64,000 nt of DNA from assembly GCF_024349785.1 (NCBI RefSeq), contig NZ_AP018817.1:434001-498000 (forward strand), in the 5' to 3' direction. The notes below the pieces were generated by a model that was not told the origin of the DNA, did not search any database, and saw nothing but the letters and a program-made list of their open reading frames with translations. Of the stretch, positions 1-8,900 are shown one piece after another. Origin of the DNA: Sphingomonas bisphenolicum (lineage in GTDB: Bacteria; Pseudomonadota; Alphaproteobacteria; Sphingomonadales; Sphingomonadaceae). A program made the translations under genes and the position numbers. How positions within the stretch are numbered: the first letter of the stretch is position 1; each line of letters begins with the position of its first letter.

Positions 1-899
<899 letters not shown>

Positions 900-1039
900 G
901 GGCGCAGGTGATGGCGGCGCGGAGGTGGAATGGCAAGAGAGGGGTGGAAAGCAGCAGGGATCATTGGCCATCATCCACTACCGTCATTCAGCAAAGGCCG
1001 GGATGACGGAGAAATGCGGACACGCCGCTCCCTTCCCGT

Positions 1040-2200
1040 TTACGCCCCCTTACCGTCCGCCCAGAATTGCGCCAGTTGCCGCACCGACGCCTGGGCCGCT
1101 GCGTAATCCGGTTCTTCGTTTGCGTCATTATAGCCGAACCATTCGTCGGCCCCGACTTCCTGCACGACGATGCCGTCGCGCCGGGCCAGCATGGACAGCG
1201 AGCCATAATAGATTCCGTAGGTCGCGCCCGCCTGCGGGATCAGCCAGGCGATCTGGCCGCGGACCGGCACGATGCTTTCGTCCCGCCACAGCGCGCGGGC
1301 GCCATAGCCGGTGCAATTGATGATCGATTTCTGGCGCAGCTTCGTCACGTCATTGGGATCGTGCAGTTCCATCGGTACGACCTTGCCCCCGGCCAGCCGG
1401 AAATCGGCCATGAGTTGATGGGCAAGGTCGGCGACGTTGAAGGTCAGGCCGCTGCCGCGTCGGGCATAGGTCGGGCGGAAGGGGTGGGTGCCGGGCGCCA
1501 GTTCGACCGAGCGCGGGGTGATGTCGGCCAGCCGCTGTTCGAGACGGAGAAATTCGTCGGGATGCTCGCCTGACGGCGCGTGTCGCACCCGTTCGGTGAA
1601 GGGCGTGTCCGACAGCATGTAGCGGTCGGTCCATTCGACCGGGTCGCCGGGCAGGCCCAGATAGCTCTGGTGCATGGTGAAGGACGCACGCGCCATCGCT
1701 TCCCACCGGTCGGCGAACCCCGGATCGACGGCTTTTTGCATCGCGATCCGGCTGTCGGGCGTCCAGCCCCCCGTCGCGCGGGCGGAGCGGACATAGGGGA
1801 ATTGCTCTTTGGCATAGATGGTGACATCGGCCCCGGCGCGCTGGGCGGTGAGCGCGGCGGTCAGGCCCAGCGCGCCCGCGCCGATCACCGCGACGTCGCG
1901 CACCCCGTCCGCCAGCGCCATGCCGACCGCGACCTGCGCCGATCCCCAGGACAGCGACCAGCCGCTGCCGCCATGGCCGTAATTATGGACCACCCGCTTG
2001 GTGCCGACCCGTTCCACCTCGATCCGCGGCCCGGCGGCGCGGAAGGGGCGCAGGCAGACGGTGACGCGAAACAGGCGATCGGGGGTCGCACGGATCGGCG
2101 GCGGCATAGCGTCGCACAGATTCGCCGTGCGGCCCGCCGTCGCCAGCGACAGCGCCGCCATGCCGCCCATGCCCCGGCCCAGAAATGCGCGCCTGTCCAT
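1040..2200 (-). CDS. FAD-dependent oxidoreductase of the D-amino-acid oxidase family, Tat-type leader
   Basis: The 386-residue product starts with a twin-arginine-like leader (DRRAFLG, then a small hydrophobic stretch with GGMAALSLA), so export by Tat is possible. An FAD-binding Rossmann motif, VIGAGALGL, is at about residues 105-113. The late INCTGYGARAL and the PVRGQIAWL segment are typical of DAAO/glycine oxidase family proteins. The likely reaction is oxidative deamination of an amino acid or amine. The roughly 100-residue stretch ahead of the Rossmann motif is longer than in classical cytosolic DAAO and fits a leader plus cap. It lies 140 bp upstream of the hydantoinase gene on the same strand. 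The exact substrate cannot be told from sequence. Confidence 0.8.
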   Translation of the reverse strand: MDRRAFLGRGMGGMAALSLATAGRTANLCDAMPPPIRATPDRLFRVTVCLRPFRAAGPRIEVERVGTKRVVHNYGHGGSGWSLSWGSAQVAVGMALADGVRDVAVIGAGALGLTAALTAQRAGADVTIYAKEQFPYVRSARATGGWTPDSRIAMQKAVDPGFADRWEAMARASFTMHQSYLGLPGDPVEWTDRYMLSDTPFTERVRHAPSGEHPDEFLRLEQRLADITPRSVELAPGTHPFRPTYARRGSGLTFNVADLAHQLMADFRLAGGKVVPMELHDPNDVTKLRQKSIINCTGYGARALWRDESIVPVRGQIAWLIPQAGATYGIYYGSLSMLARRDGIVVQEVGADEWFGYNDANEEPDYAAAQASVRQLAQFWADGKGA

Positions 2201-2288
2201 TGCCTCGTCTCCCCGTTCACTTCGCCATGTCGTATAACGAAGGGCATGGGCCGAACCGCAAGCGATCGCGGCCCGAGCGGCGCGGCGA

Positions 2289-2612
2289 TCAGTTACCCTC
2301 GGCGTCCACCGTGAACACCATCGGCTTGCCGCGCGATTCCGGTTCCCATCCTGCCTCCAAAGCGGCGCGGATGCCGCGGGCGATAATCGCGTCGTTGATC
2401 TGGAGCCGACCGCGCTGCAAGCCTTTCAACAAGCGCTTGGGCGGGGGGAACTCCAGCAGCGCCCCGCGCTGCATATTCTTCTGCAACAGCGCGATGGCCA
2501 TGCCCTTCCACCCGTCGATGTCGCTCCACTGCGGCTCGCGCCGCAATTCCCATTCATATGTGAAGCCGTCGACGTCGACGGTACCGGCGCTGCTATGCAT
2601 GGCGACGCGCAT
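2289..2612 (-). CDS. Small conserved hypothetical protein
   Basis: The protein has about 107 residues from the ATG at 2612; an in-frame GTG at 2636 and an ATG at 2600 are alternative starts, and none has a convincing ribosome binding site. It is soluble, with no leader or membrane segment. A WELRREPQW stretch near the N-terminus and a KGLQRGRLQINDAIIARGIRAAL helix pair suggest a compact alpha/beta fold. I do not recognise the family. It is divergent from the repair gene at 2742, with about 110 bp between them, and downstream of nothing obvious. Confidence 0.6.
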   Translation of the reverse strand: MRVAMHSSAGTVDVDGFTYEWELRREPQWSDIDGWKGMAIALLQKNMQRGALLEFPPPKRLLKGLQRGRLQINDAIIARGIRAALEAGWEPESRGKPMVFTVDAEGN

Positions 2613-2723
2613 AGCATGGTTGGCCCGATGCGCCACCCCTCCCCTGTCGTGCCGCGGCCTCTGCCCTGCCCGCCATGCCCCTTGGGACAGGGTTGATCGA
2701 GATTATGGACAGCGACGCCTTGC

Positions 2724-2738
2724 GAACATATCAGGAAC
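2724..2738 (+). promoter_or_regulatory. Candidate LexA (SOS) box
   Basis: A perfect GAAC-N7-GAAC direct repeat, the alphaproteobacterial LexA operator (GTTC-N7-GTTC on the other strand), ends 3 bases before the ATG of the radical SAM repair gene at 2742. Eight fixed bases occur by chance about once per strand in a window of this size, so position and context carry the argument: it sits directly in front of a probable DNA-repair gene. Confidence 0.6.
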
Positions 2739-2741
2739 GAT

Positions 2742-3986
2742 ATGGTCCAGCTCTCCACCCGCGCGAAACTCGCAATCCTCGCCGACGCCGCCAAATATGA
2801 TGCGTCCTGCGCGTCTTCCGGCACCACCAGGCGCGACAGCCGCGGCGGCAAGGGGATCGGATCGACCGAAGGCATGGGCATCTGCCACGCCTATGCGCCC
2901 GACGGCCGCTGCATTTCGCTGCTCAAGATATTGCTGACCAACAGTTGCATCTTCGACTGCCATTATTGCATCAACCGCCGGTCGAGCGATGTCCGCCGCG
3001 CGCGCTTCACCGCGCAGGAGGTGGTCGACCTGACCCTGAGCTTCTACCGCCGCAACTATATCGAGGGGCTGTTTCTTTCGTCGGGCATCATCCGGTCGTC
3101 CGACTATACGATGGAGCAGATGGTCGAGGTGGCGCGATCGCTGCGCGAGGACCATCATTTTCGCGGCTATATCCATCTCAAGACCATTCCCGACGCCGAC
3201 CCCGACCTCATCCACCAGGCCGGGCTCCATGCCGATCGCCTGTCGATCAATGTCGAACTGCCGACCGAAAGCGGCCTCAAGCGTCTGGCGCCGGAAAAGG
3301 ACGGGGTGCGGATCGAAGGGGCCATGAGCCGGCTGCGCAGCGACATGGAGGACGGGCAGGACGCCCGCCGCAAATATAAGAGCGCGCCGCGCTTCGCGCC
3401 CGCTGGCCAGTCCACCCAGATGATCGTGGGCGCCGACGCCGCCGACGACCGGGCGATCATCGCGCGGGCCAGCAGCCTTTACGACCGGCACAAGCTGCGC
3501 CGCGTCTATTACAGCGCCTTCTCCCCTATCCCCTCGCCCAGCGCGGTGCTGCCGCTCAAGCGGCCGCCGCTGCTGCGCGAACATAGGCTCTACCAGTCGG
3601 ACTGGATGATCCGTTTCTACGGCTATGATGCGCAGGAGATCGCGGCGGCGACCGATGCGGCGACCGGGTGCTTGCCGCTCGACATCGATCCCAAGCTGGC
3701 CTGGGCGCTCAGCCATCGCGCGACCTTTCCGGTCGACGTCAATCGCGCCCCGCGCGAGGCGCTGCTGCGGGTGCCGGGCCTGGGGGTGAAGGCGGTGGAC
3801 CGCATCCTGTCGAGCCGCCGCCATCGCCGCCTGCGGCTGGACGATGTCGCGCGGCTGACGACGTCGATCAAGAAATTACGCCCCTTCCTGATCGCGGCGG
3901 ACTGGCGCCCGCTGGCGCTGATCGACAGCGCCGACCTGCGCGCGCGGGTCGCGCCGCCGGCACGACAGCTCGATTTGTTCGCCTGA
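2742..3986 (+). CDS. Putative DNA modification/repair radical SAM protein (UDG-linked family)
   Basis: The 414-residue protein has a CX3CX2C radical SAM cluster motif (C69, C73, C76, in the segment TNSCIFDCHYCINRR), a SAM-barrel region and a C-terminal helix-hairpin-helix DNA-binding segment around residues 325-350 (VPGLGVKAVDRIL). It resembles the family annotated as putative DNA modification/repair radical SAM protein (TIGR03916), which typically travels with a uracil-DNA-glycosylase-like partner; here that partner is at 4991. The last residues, QLDLFA (409-414), match the consensus beta sliding clamp binding motif QL(S/D)LF, suggesting recruitment to replication or repair sites. A LexA-type box lies right at the start codon. 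The chemistry of the family is, to my knowledge, undetermined. Confidence 0.85.
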   Translation: MVQLSTRAKLAILADAAKYDASCASSGTTRRDSRGGKGIGSTEGMGICHAYAPDGRCISLLKILLTNSCIFDCHYCINRRSSDVRRARFTAQEVVDLTLSFYRRNYIEGLFLSSGIIRSSDYTMEQMVEVARSLREDHHFRGYIHLKTIPDADPDLIHQAGLHADRLSINVELPTESGLKRLAPEKDGVRIEGAMSRLRSDMEDGQDARRKYKSAPRFAPAGQSTQMIVGADAADDRAIIARASSLYDRHKLRRVYYSAFSPIPSPSAVLPLKRPPLLREHRLYQSDWMIRFYGYDAQEIAAATDAATGCLPLDIDPKLAWALSHRATFPVDVNRAPREALLRVPGLGVKAVDRILSSRRHRRLRLDDVARLTTSIKKLRPFLIAADWRPLALIDSADLRARVAPPARQLDLFA

Positions 3987-4060
3987 TCGCGGATTTCGGG
4001 TTGATCGCGGCTGCGACTCGTGAAATTCTGTCACCAGGGTCAAGCAAGGAGTTCGGGGCT

Positions 4061-4411
4061 TTGGCGACGGCGCTCGGCAATCGCACACATCAGCGCAAGG
4101 GTTTCGCGAAGCGGATCAGCACCCATCTGGCGGCGGCGCTGGTCGTCTTCTGCCTGCTCCAGATCGGCATCGTCGCCAAGACGGGCGGCTCGCTCGTCCT
4201 GCATCTGGGTATCATCGTTGCGATCGGCGGCTATGCCGTGGCCGCGCGCGGGCTGGAACGGCGCTGGCAGATGCTGGAGCGGGGCGGCCTGTCGACCAGC
4301 GGCCTCACCGTGCGTTTCCGTCGCGACGTGCTGCAACTCTGGGCCGCCAGCCTGCTGGGCGCGCTGCTCTGGATTCCGGTCGCGATCATCTTCCGCTTCC
4401 TGTTCGGCTGA
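4061..4411 (+). CDS. Small membrane protein, unknown function
   Basis: The product has 116 residues with three predicted membrane segments: about residues 22-38 (AAALVVFCLLQIGIV), 44-60 (LVLHLGIIVAIGGYAV) and 97-115 (LLGALLWIPVAIIFRFLF). The start is taken as TTG at 4061 because an AAGGAG ribosome binding site lies nine bases upstream; no ATG is better placed. The basic N-terminus and the RRW/RFRRDV loops suggest positively charged cytoplasmic faces. No family was recognised. It lies between the radical SAM gene and the hemerythrin gene on the same strand, so it may share transcription with the repair cassette without sharing its function. Confidence 0.65.
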   Translation: MATALGNRTHQRKGFAKRISTHLAAALVVFCLLQIGIVAKTGGSLVLHLGIIVAIGGYAVAARGLERRWQMLERGGLSTSGLTVRFRRDVLQLWAASLLGALLWIPVAIIFRFLFG

Positions 4412-4485
4412 AGATCGGGCGGCTCTCTGGCGGGAGCCATTTGCGCCGCCTGTCGTTGTCTGTCCTCGAAAGAGGAGGACCATCC

Positions 4486-4956
4486 ATGGCCGACACCAAG
4501 ATTTTCGATCGCCTGAAGCAGGATCACGACACCCATCGCCAGTTGTTCGCCAAGATGGCGGACGCGGAGCGCGAAAAGAACGAGGATCGGCTGGAAAAGC
4601 TGTTCGAGCAGTTCAAGGTGGAAGTGACCGCCCATGCCGCGGCCGAGGAAGAAACGCTCTACGCCACCATGCTGGCGCAGCCGGACCTGCGCGAGGATGC
4701 GCAGCACAGCGTGTCCGAACACAAGGAAATCGACGATTATCTGGAAGAGCTGGACGCGCTGAAATTCAACGGCGAGGCATGGCGCAGGAAATTCGCCGAA
4801 ATGAAGAAGCGCTACCTCCACCATATCGACGAGGAGGAGGAGGAGATGTTCCCCGACGCCGCGAAGGAACTGACGGCGCAGGACGAAGAGCGGCTGGGCA
4901 AGCTGTTCGCCAAGCGCAAGCCGGCCGAACTGGAGCGCGCGCAGGCCGAGGACTGA
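4486..4956 (+). CDS. Hemerythrin HHE cation-binding domain protein
   Basis: The 156-residue all-helical soluble protein starts at an ATG preceded by a strong AGAGGAGG site. It has the ligand pattern of HHE proteins: DHDTH at residues 14-18, H50 with AEEE, SEH near 78, and HHID-EEEEEMFPD near residues 111-123. Such domains bind a di-iron centre and are linked to oxygen, NO or oxidative-stress handling. It sits between the radical SAM protein and the UdgX fusion, which both belong to iron-sulfur families, so a protective or sensing role for the di-iron protein is conceivable; that is inference only. Confidence 0.88.
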   Translation: MADTKIFDRLKQDHDTHRQLFAKMADAEREKNEDRLEKLFEQFKVEVTAHAAAEEETLYATMLAQPDLREDAQHSVSEHKEIDDYLEELDALKFNGEAWRRKFAEMKKRYLHHIDEEEEEMFPDAAKELTAQDEERLGKLFAKRKPAELERAQAED

Positions 4957-4970
4957 GCGCCCCTCCCACC

Positions 4971-4987
4971 CCGTTCGCAGTGAACGG
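4971..4987. promoter_or_regulatory. Short dyad just before the UdgX start codon
   Basis: CCGTTC and GAACGG form a perfect inverted repeat with a five-base spacer, three bases before the ATG at 4991. It has GTTC/GAAC halves but in inverted, not direct, arrangement and with the wrong spacing for an alphaproteobacterial LexA box. It could be a small hairpin affecting translation or an operator for another regulator. Confidence 0.25.
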
Positions 4988-4990
4988 CTG

Positions 4991-6418
4991 ATGAGATCGC
5001 CAGCCCTGTATCGCGTCGCGCTGACCGCTCCGGACGATTTCGACGGCTGGCGGGATGCGGCGCGGCGGCTGGCGGTCAACGGCGTCGATCCGGCCGATGT
5101 CGTCTGGCAGGCTGGGGAGATGGCGGGCGGCGACCTGTTCGGCGACGCGCCCCTGCCGCCCGACCGGCCCGGCGCGGGCTTCTCGGTGCCCCGCGCCTTC
5201 GTCGACCTGGCGCAGAGCGCGATCCTGCATCGCGACCCCGAACGCTTCGCCCTGCTTTATGCGCTGCTATGCCGGCTGCGCGACCGGCCGGGGCTGATGG
5301 AGGACAAGGCCGACCCGCTGCTGCGCCGGGTCGATATACTGGCCAAGGCGGTGCGCCGCGACATCCACAAAATGCGCGCCTTCGTGCGCTTCCGCGCTTT
5401 GGAGGATGCGGTCGGCCCGCGCTTCGTCGCCTGGTTCGAGCCCGACCATCATATCGTCCGCGCCAATGCCGGTTTCTTCCTGCGCCGCTTCGCGACCATG
5501 CACTGGTCGATCCTGACCCCGGAGGCCAGCATCCATTGGGATGGCGAGACATTGAGCGAGGGACCGGGCGCCAGCCGTGGGGACGCCCCCGCGGACGACC
5601 CGGTCGAGGATCTATGGAAGGGCTATTATGCCGCGATCTTCAATCCGGCCCGGCTCAAGACCAAGGCCATGCTGTCCGAAATGCCGAAAAAATACTGGCG
5701 CAACCTGCCCGAAGCCGCGCTCATCCCCGACCTTGTCGCCGGCGCGCAAGCGCGCGAGGCGGCCATGATCGCGACCGCGCCCCTGCCAGAAAAGGCGCCC
5801 CCCAAACGCCAGGGCAATGCGGCGACCGTCTGGGCGGCCCTCCGCGAGGAGGCGATGACTTGCGCCCGCTGTCCGCTGCACCGGGACGCCACGCAGACGG
5901 TGTTCGGCGAAGGCCCGCTCGACGCGCCTTTGCTCTTCATCGGCGAGCAGCCCGGCGATCAGGAGGATCTGGCCGGGCGGCCGTTCGTGGGACCGGCGGG
6001 CCAGTTGTTCGACCGGGCGCTGGCGCAGGCCGGGGTGGACCGGTCGCGCGCTTACGTCACCAATGCGGTCAAGCATTTCAAGTTCGAACGGCGCGGCAAG
6101 AGGCGGCTGCATCAATCACCCGACGCCGGCGAAATCGAAGCCTGCCGCTGGTGGCTGAAGCAGGAGATCGATCTGGTTCGCCCGCGCATCATCGTCGCAC
6201 TGGGCGCGTCGGCGGCCCGCGCCATGCTGGGCAGGGCGGTGACAATCAGCCGGGCGCGGGGTCAGGCGATCGCGCTCGACAACGGAGCGGAAGGCTGGGT
6301 GACGGTGCATCCCAGCTATGTGCTGCGTCTCCCCGACGAGGATTGCCGCGAGGAGGAACTGGCGCGCTTCGTCGCGGACCTGCGGGGGATCGGTGAGCGG
6401 CTGAAGGCGCTGCCATAA
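4991..6418 (+). CDS. udgX: DUF4130 - UdgX fusion, uracil-DNA binding protein
   Basis: The 475-residue protein has two parts. Residues 1 to about 245 look like the DUF4130 (TIGR03915) partner domain of the radical SAM protein, with landmarks VRRDIHKMRAFVRFR and PDHHIVRANAGFF. Residues from about 275 to 470 are a UdgX-type uracil-DNA glycosylase domain: motif A is GEQPGDQED (318-326), the R-loop is KRRLH (370-374), and motif B is HPSYVLR (440-446). C291, C294 and C385 are likely iron-sulfur ligands. In characterised UdgX the histidine of KRRIH attacks the abasic sugar and traps the protein covalently on DNA; here H374 is conserved and Leu replaces Ile. The gene follows the hemerythrin gene by 34 bp. 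Function is probably repair or tight binding of uracil in DNA. Confidence 0.9.
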   Translation: MRSPALYRVALTAPDDFDGWRDAARRLAVNGVDPADVVWQAGEMAGGDLFGDAPLPPDRPGAGFSVPRAFVDLAQSAILHRDPERFALLYALLCRLRDRPGLMEDKADPLLRRVDILAKAVRRDIHKMRAFVRFRALEDAVGPRFVAWFEPDHHIVRANAGFFLRRFATMHWSILTPEASIHWDGETLSEGPGASRGDAPADDPVEDLWKGYYAAIFNPARLKTKAMLSEMPKKYWRNLPEAALIPDLVAGAQAREAAMIATAPLPEKAPPKRQGNAATVWAALREEAMTCARCPLHRDATQTVFGEGPLDAPLLFIGEQPGDQEDLAGRPFVGPAGQLFDRALAQAGVDRSRAYVTNAVKHFKFERRGKRRLHQSPDAGEIEACRWWLKQEIDLVRPRIIVALGASAARAMLGRAVTISRARGQAIALDNGAEGWVTVHPSYVLRLPDEDCREEELARFVADLRGIGERLKALP

Positions 6419-6426
6419 ACAAGGAA

Positions 6427-6461
6427 TGCGGAACGGCTACAGTCCAGGAAGCCGTTCCGCA
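6427..6461 (+). terminator. Hairpin after udgX
   Basis: A perfect 12-bp stem (TGCGGAACGGCT and its complement) with an 11-base loop starts eight bases after the udgX stop codon. No T-run follows, so it may act as a weak terminator or as an mRNA 3' stabiliser. Confidence 0.5.
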
Positions 6462-6494
6462 CCCCAACTTCCATCAGGAAGTTGACTGAGAAGA

Positions 6495-6521
6495 CGGGAC
6501 GGATCGTGACGACCCGTCCCG
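6495..6521 (-). terminator. Hairpin downstream of the minus-strand outer membrane protein gene
   Basis: An 8-bp GC-rich stem (CGGGACGG/CCGTCCCG) lies about 18 bases past the stop of the gene at 6540-7097, followed on the minus strand by TCTTCTC. A rho-independent terminator with a poor U-tract is the simplest reading. Confidence 0.5.
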
Positions 6522-6539
6522 CCTAGCCGGTGATTAGGA

Positions 6540-7097
6540 TCAGAATTTCGCGACGACGCCGGCCATGGGACGGATCGAGTGGAAATTGCCCGTCGTATCG
6601 GCCTGGACGCGCAGGCGGATATTGCTGCTCTGGGCCGAACCGCCCATGTCGGCGGGCGACAGTTCGACGCCGGCGCCATAGGTCATGCCGTGATAGTCGC
6701 GGCTATCCTTGCCCAGCGCATCGAAATTGGTCCACTGATAGCCGACCTTGGTGAAGATCATGCTGTCCTTGCCCGCCTTCACGCCGACACGGCCCGCGGC
6801 GCCATATTCCCAGTCGATGTCGCCCGACACGCCCTTGGACGCGGTGCCCTCGACGCCCAGCACCAGCGGCCCGGCGACATTGACGTTCACGCCCGCCACG
6901 CCCTCGACCATACGACCCTTGTAGCCGACCGGCGGGATGCCTTCCTTGCTGGTTTCGCTGTCATAATTATGCACGCCCCCCATCACGCCGACATAGGGTT
7001 CGATGCGGCGGGTGGACGAACCGGCGTCATCCTGCGCCATGGCGGCGGCAGGCAACAGGAACGCGGCGGCGGCTGCCGAAAAAAGCAGTGTCTTCAT
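6540..7097 (-). CDS. Outer membrane beta-barrel (porin-like) protein
   Basis: The product has 185 residues with a clear Sec signal peptide (about residues 1-21, cleaved after AAAMA before QDD). The mature part has alternating strands (PYVGVMGGVHNYD, AAGRVGVKAG, SNIRLRVQAD) and ends in a C-terminal phenylalanine (VVAKF), the BAM recognition signature. The length fits an 8-stranded opacity/OmpW-like barrel. Its role is unknown; small barrels of this sort are usually structural or adhesion proteins. It stands alone between convergent udgX and a divergent lipoprotein gene. Confidence 0.8.
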   Translation of the reverse strand: MKTLLFSAAAAAFLLPAAAMAQDDAGSSTRRIEPYVGVMGGVHNYDSETSKEGIPPVGYKGRMVEGVAGVNVNVAGPLVLGVEGTASKGVSGDIDWEYGAAGRVGVKAGKDSMIFTKVGYQWTNFDALGKDSRDYHGMTYGAGVELSPADMGGSAQSSNIRLRVQADTTGNFHSIRPMAGVVAKF

Positions 7098-7413
7098 GGG
7101 GTGACCCTTTGTCTGTTGTGGATTTTTTGCGCGGCGGTGTGGAACCCGCCGGGCCGATGCGAGCGCTCAAAGCGGCTGCGATCGACAGGAGGAAGAATGA
7201 CCGGACCCGCCCGAAGGTTTCCTGAACGATCCACAAAATCCGGTCAGCAGGCGATTATGTGACGGAAAGAACACGCTTTCTGTCGCCCCGATGAACGAAG
7301 GCCGGCTTTTCTGAACCTGCGATAAACGCTGGCGCGGAAAGGATAATCCATTCACAACCAATTCAACCGGCGCGCGTTACGCAAGGCATCAGATGGAGAT
7401 GAGGAGAAAGGCG
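7098..7413. other. Divergent intergenic region
   Basis: This 316-bp stretch separates the minus-strand porin-like gene from the plus-strand lipoprotein gene. It must hold both promoters, but no clear -35/-10 pair could be assigned. A weak dyad (GACGGAAAG with CTTTCTGTC) lies at 7260-7284. No coding potential beyond shadows was seen. Confidence 0.5.
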
Positions 7414-8079
7414 ATGACGGGCATCCGACATCGGTTCCTGGCGGTAATCGGACTTGCAGGCGCGCTGGCCCTGGGCGGTTGCGCCTATGATGACGGCTAT
7501 GGCTATGGCTATGGCGGTGTGAGCGTAGGCAGCGGCTATTATGGCAATGGCGGCTATTATGGCGACGGCTATTACGGACCGTCGGGCTATTATGACAGCG
7601 GCCCCTATGGCGGCTGGTACGACAATTATTATTATCCGGGCAGCGGCTATTATGTCTACGATCGCGGCGGGCGACGCCAGCGCTGGAATGACGGCCAGCG
7701 CCGCTATTGGGAAGGCCGCCGGGCCGAGCGCGGCGACGATGGCCGTTGGCGCGGCCGGGATCGGGACGGCAACTGGCGCGACCGCGATCGCCAGCCGGGC
7801 AATAACGGCAACTGGACACGCCCTCCCCAAGGTTCGGACAATGGCGACCGCAACTGGGGACGGGATCGCAATGACGGCCGGGGTCGCGATCGTTGGCGTG
7901 GCAATGACAGCGCGCGGCCCACGCCCCAGCCGGGCCTGCGCCAGCCGCAGTTCCGGCCCAAGGTCCAGCCCCAGGTCCAGCAACAGCCGCGACCGCAGAT
8001 GAACCAGCCGCGCCCGCAGCGCGACTGGGGCGGCGGTGGGCGCGGGCGCGAACCGACAGCCCGGATTCGCCCGAACTGA
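7414..8079 (+). CDS. Gly/Tyr-rich then Arg/Gln/Pro-rich lipoprotein
   Basis: The 221-residue product starts at the ATG at 7414, chosen over 7393 because GAGGAGAAAG lies just upstream. A lipobox (ALGGC) puts the lipidated Cys near residue 23. Directly after it come about 60 residues made mostly of Gly and Tyr in a YGYG/GYY rhythm, then an Arg/Asp/Trp/Asn-rich part (RDRDGNWRDRD and similar), then Gln/Pro-rich sequence. Low complexity of this type suggests an unstructured, aromatic-rich surface or periplasmic protein. No enzymatic domain is seen. The stop overlaps the next gene's ATG by one base, so the two are translationally coupled. Confidence 0.7.
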   Translation: MTGIRHRFLAVIGLAGALALGGCAYDDGYGYGYGGVSVGSGYYGNGGYYGDGYYGPSGYYDSGPYGGWYDNYYYPGSGYYVYDRGGRRQRWNDGQRRYWEGRRAERGDDGRWRGRDRDGNWRDRDRQPGNNGNWTRPPQGSDNGDRNWGRDRNDGRGRDRWRGNDSARPTPQPGLRQPQFRPKVQPQVQQQPRPQMNQPRPQRDWGGGGRGREPTARIRPN

Positions 8080-8765
8080 TGCGGCGATCGACGAAGACCG
8101 CCGCCCTGCTCTCCCTCCTTCTCGTCGCGGCCTGCGACGGGCGGGAGGAGAGTGCGATCGACAATCTCGCCAATGGCGCCAATGCGGCGCAGGTGGAAAA
8201 TAACGTCCGGGCGGAGGCGATGGCGGTGATGGAACCGCTCAAGCCACCCGCGCCCGGCACGCCCGGCGGCCTGCCCGTCGATCCCGCCCCGGTCGCCGAA
8301 GGATCGATCGATCCGGACAGCGCGCAGGGCGCCGCGCAGGTGGTGCAGGGCTATTATGGCCTGCTGGAGGAAAAGCGGTTCGAGGATGCGCAGGATCTGT
8401 GGGACCAGAGCGGCGCGATCGGATCGCAGGACGATGCCCATTTCGCGGCGCGCTTTCGCGGCTTCAGCGAGATTCACGCCAATGTCGGCGCGCCATCCGA
8501 CCCGGAAGGAACGGCCGGATCGATGCATGTAACGGTGCCGGTGCAGGTCTATGGGCGCATCGCTGCCAATGGCCGCCCCTGGCATGTGCTGCGGCAGGTG
8601 GTGTTGCGCCGCGTCGATGACGTCCCCGGATCGACCCAGGAACAACGGCGCTGGCATATCGAAACGATCGGGGCTTATCAGCCGCCGGTGGATGCGCCCG
8701 GCGCGGACAACGGCGCGGAGGCGCAGACCATTTCGATGACGGACGGGATGGCGAAACGACCGTAG
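8079..8765 (+). CDS. Hypothetical lipoprotein
   Basis: The 228-residue product has a lipoprotein signal (LLVAAC, Cys at residue 19). A variable Ala/Asn-rich stretch follows, then a folded part from about residue 85 with QVVQGYYGLLEEKRFEDAQDLW, which resembles NTF2/SnoaL-like lipoproteins of sphingomonads with tyrosine and tryptophan landmarks. It overlaps the preceding lipoprotein gene (TGATG), so the pair is probably one operon with related envelope roles. No catalytic residues could be assigned. Confidence 0.7.
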   Translation: MRRSTKTAALLSLLLVAACDGREESAIDNLANGANAAQVENNVRAEAMAVMEPLKPPAPGTPGGLPVDPAPVAEGSIDPDSAQGAAQVVQGYYGLLEEKRFEDAQDLWDQSGAIGSQDDAHFAARFRGFSEIHANVGAPSDPEGTAGSMHVTVPVQVYGRIAANGRPWHVLRQVVLRRVDDVPGSTQEQRRWHIETIGAYQPPVDAPGADNGAEAQTISMTDGMAKRP

Positions 8766-8841
8766 ACGCTGGCAAGGCGATTGCCCGATCGATCGTCGCA
8801 CCGCCTTCCCCTCGCAATCATGATGATGCGTCACCGCCTGT

Positions 8842-8879
8842 AAAAAAGGGCGCCCGGTCTTCGCGACCGGACGCCCTTT
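8842..8879 (-). terminator. Rho-independent terminator for the cyclophilin gene
   Basis: Read on the minus strand, a GC-rich hairpin (GGGCGTCCGGTC paired with GACCGGGCGCCC, one mismatch) is followed by six T residues. It lies 22 bases beyond the cyclophilin stop codon and may also stop the converging lipoprotein operon. Confidence 0.85.
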
Positions 8880-8900
8880 GCCATGCGGTCCAGGCTGATG

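Noticed and set aside
4971..4987. GTTC-N5-GAAC before udgX as a second LexA box
   Set aside because: Alphaproteobacterial LexA sites are direct GTTC-N7-GTTC repeats; this one is inverted with a shorter spacer.
7414..8079. Repeats in the Gly-Tyr gene as a possible CRISPR or satellite array
   Set aside because: The repetition is codon-level low complexity within an open frame, with no regular unit and spacer pattern.
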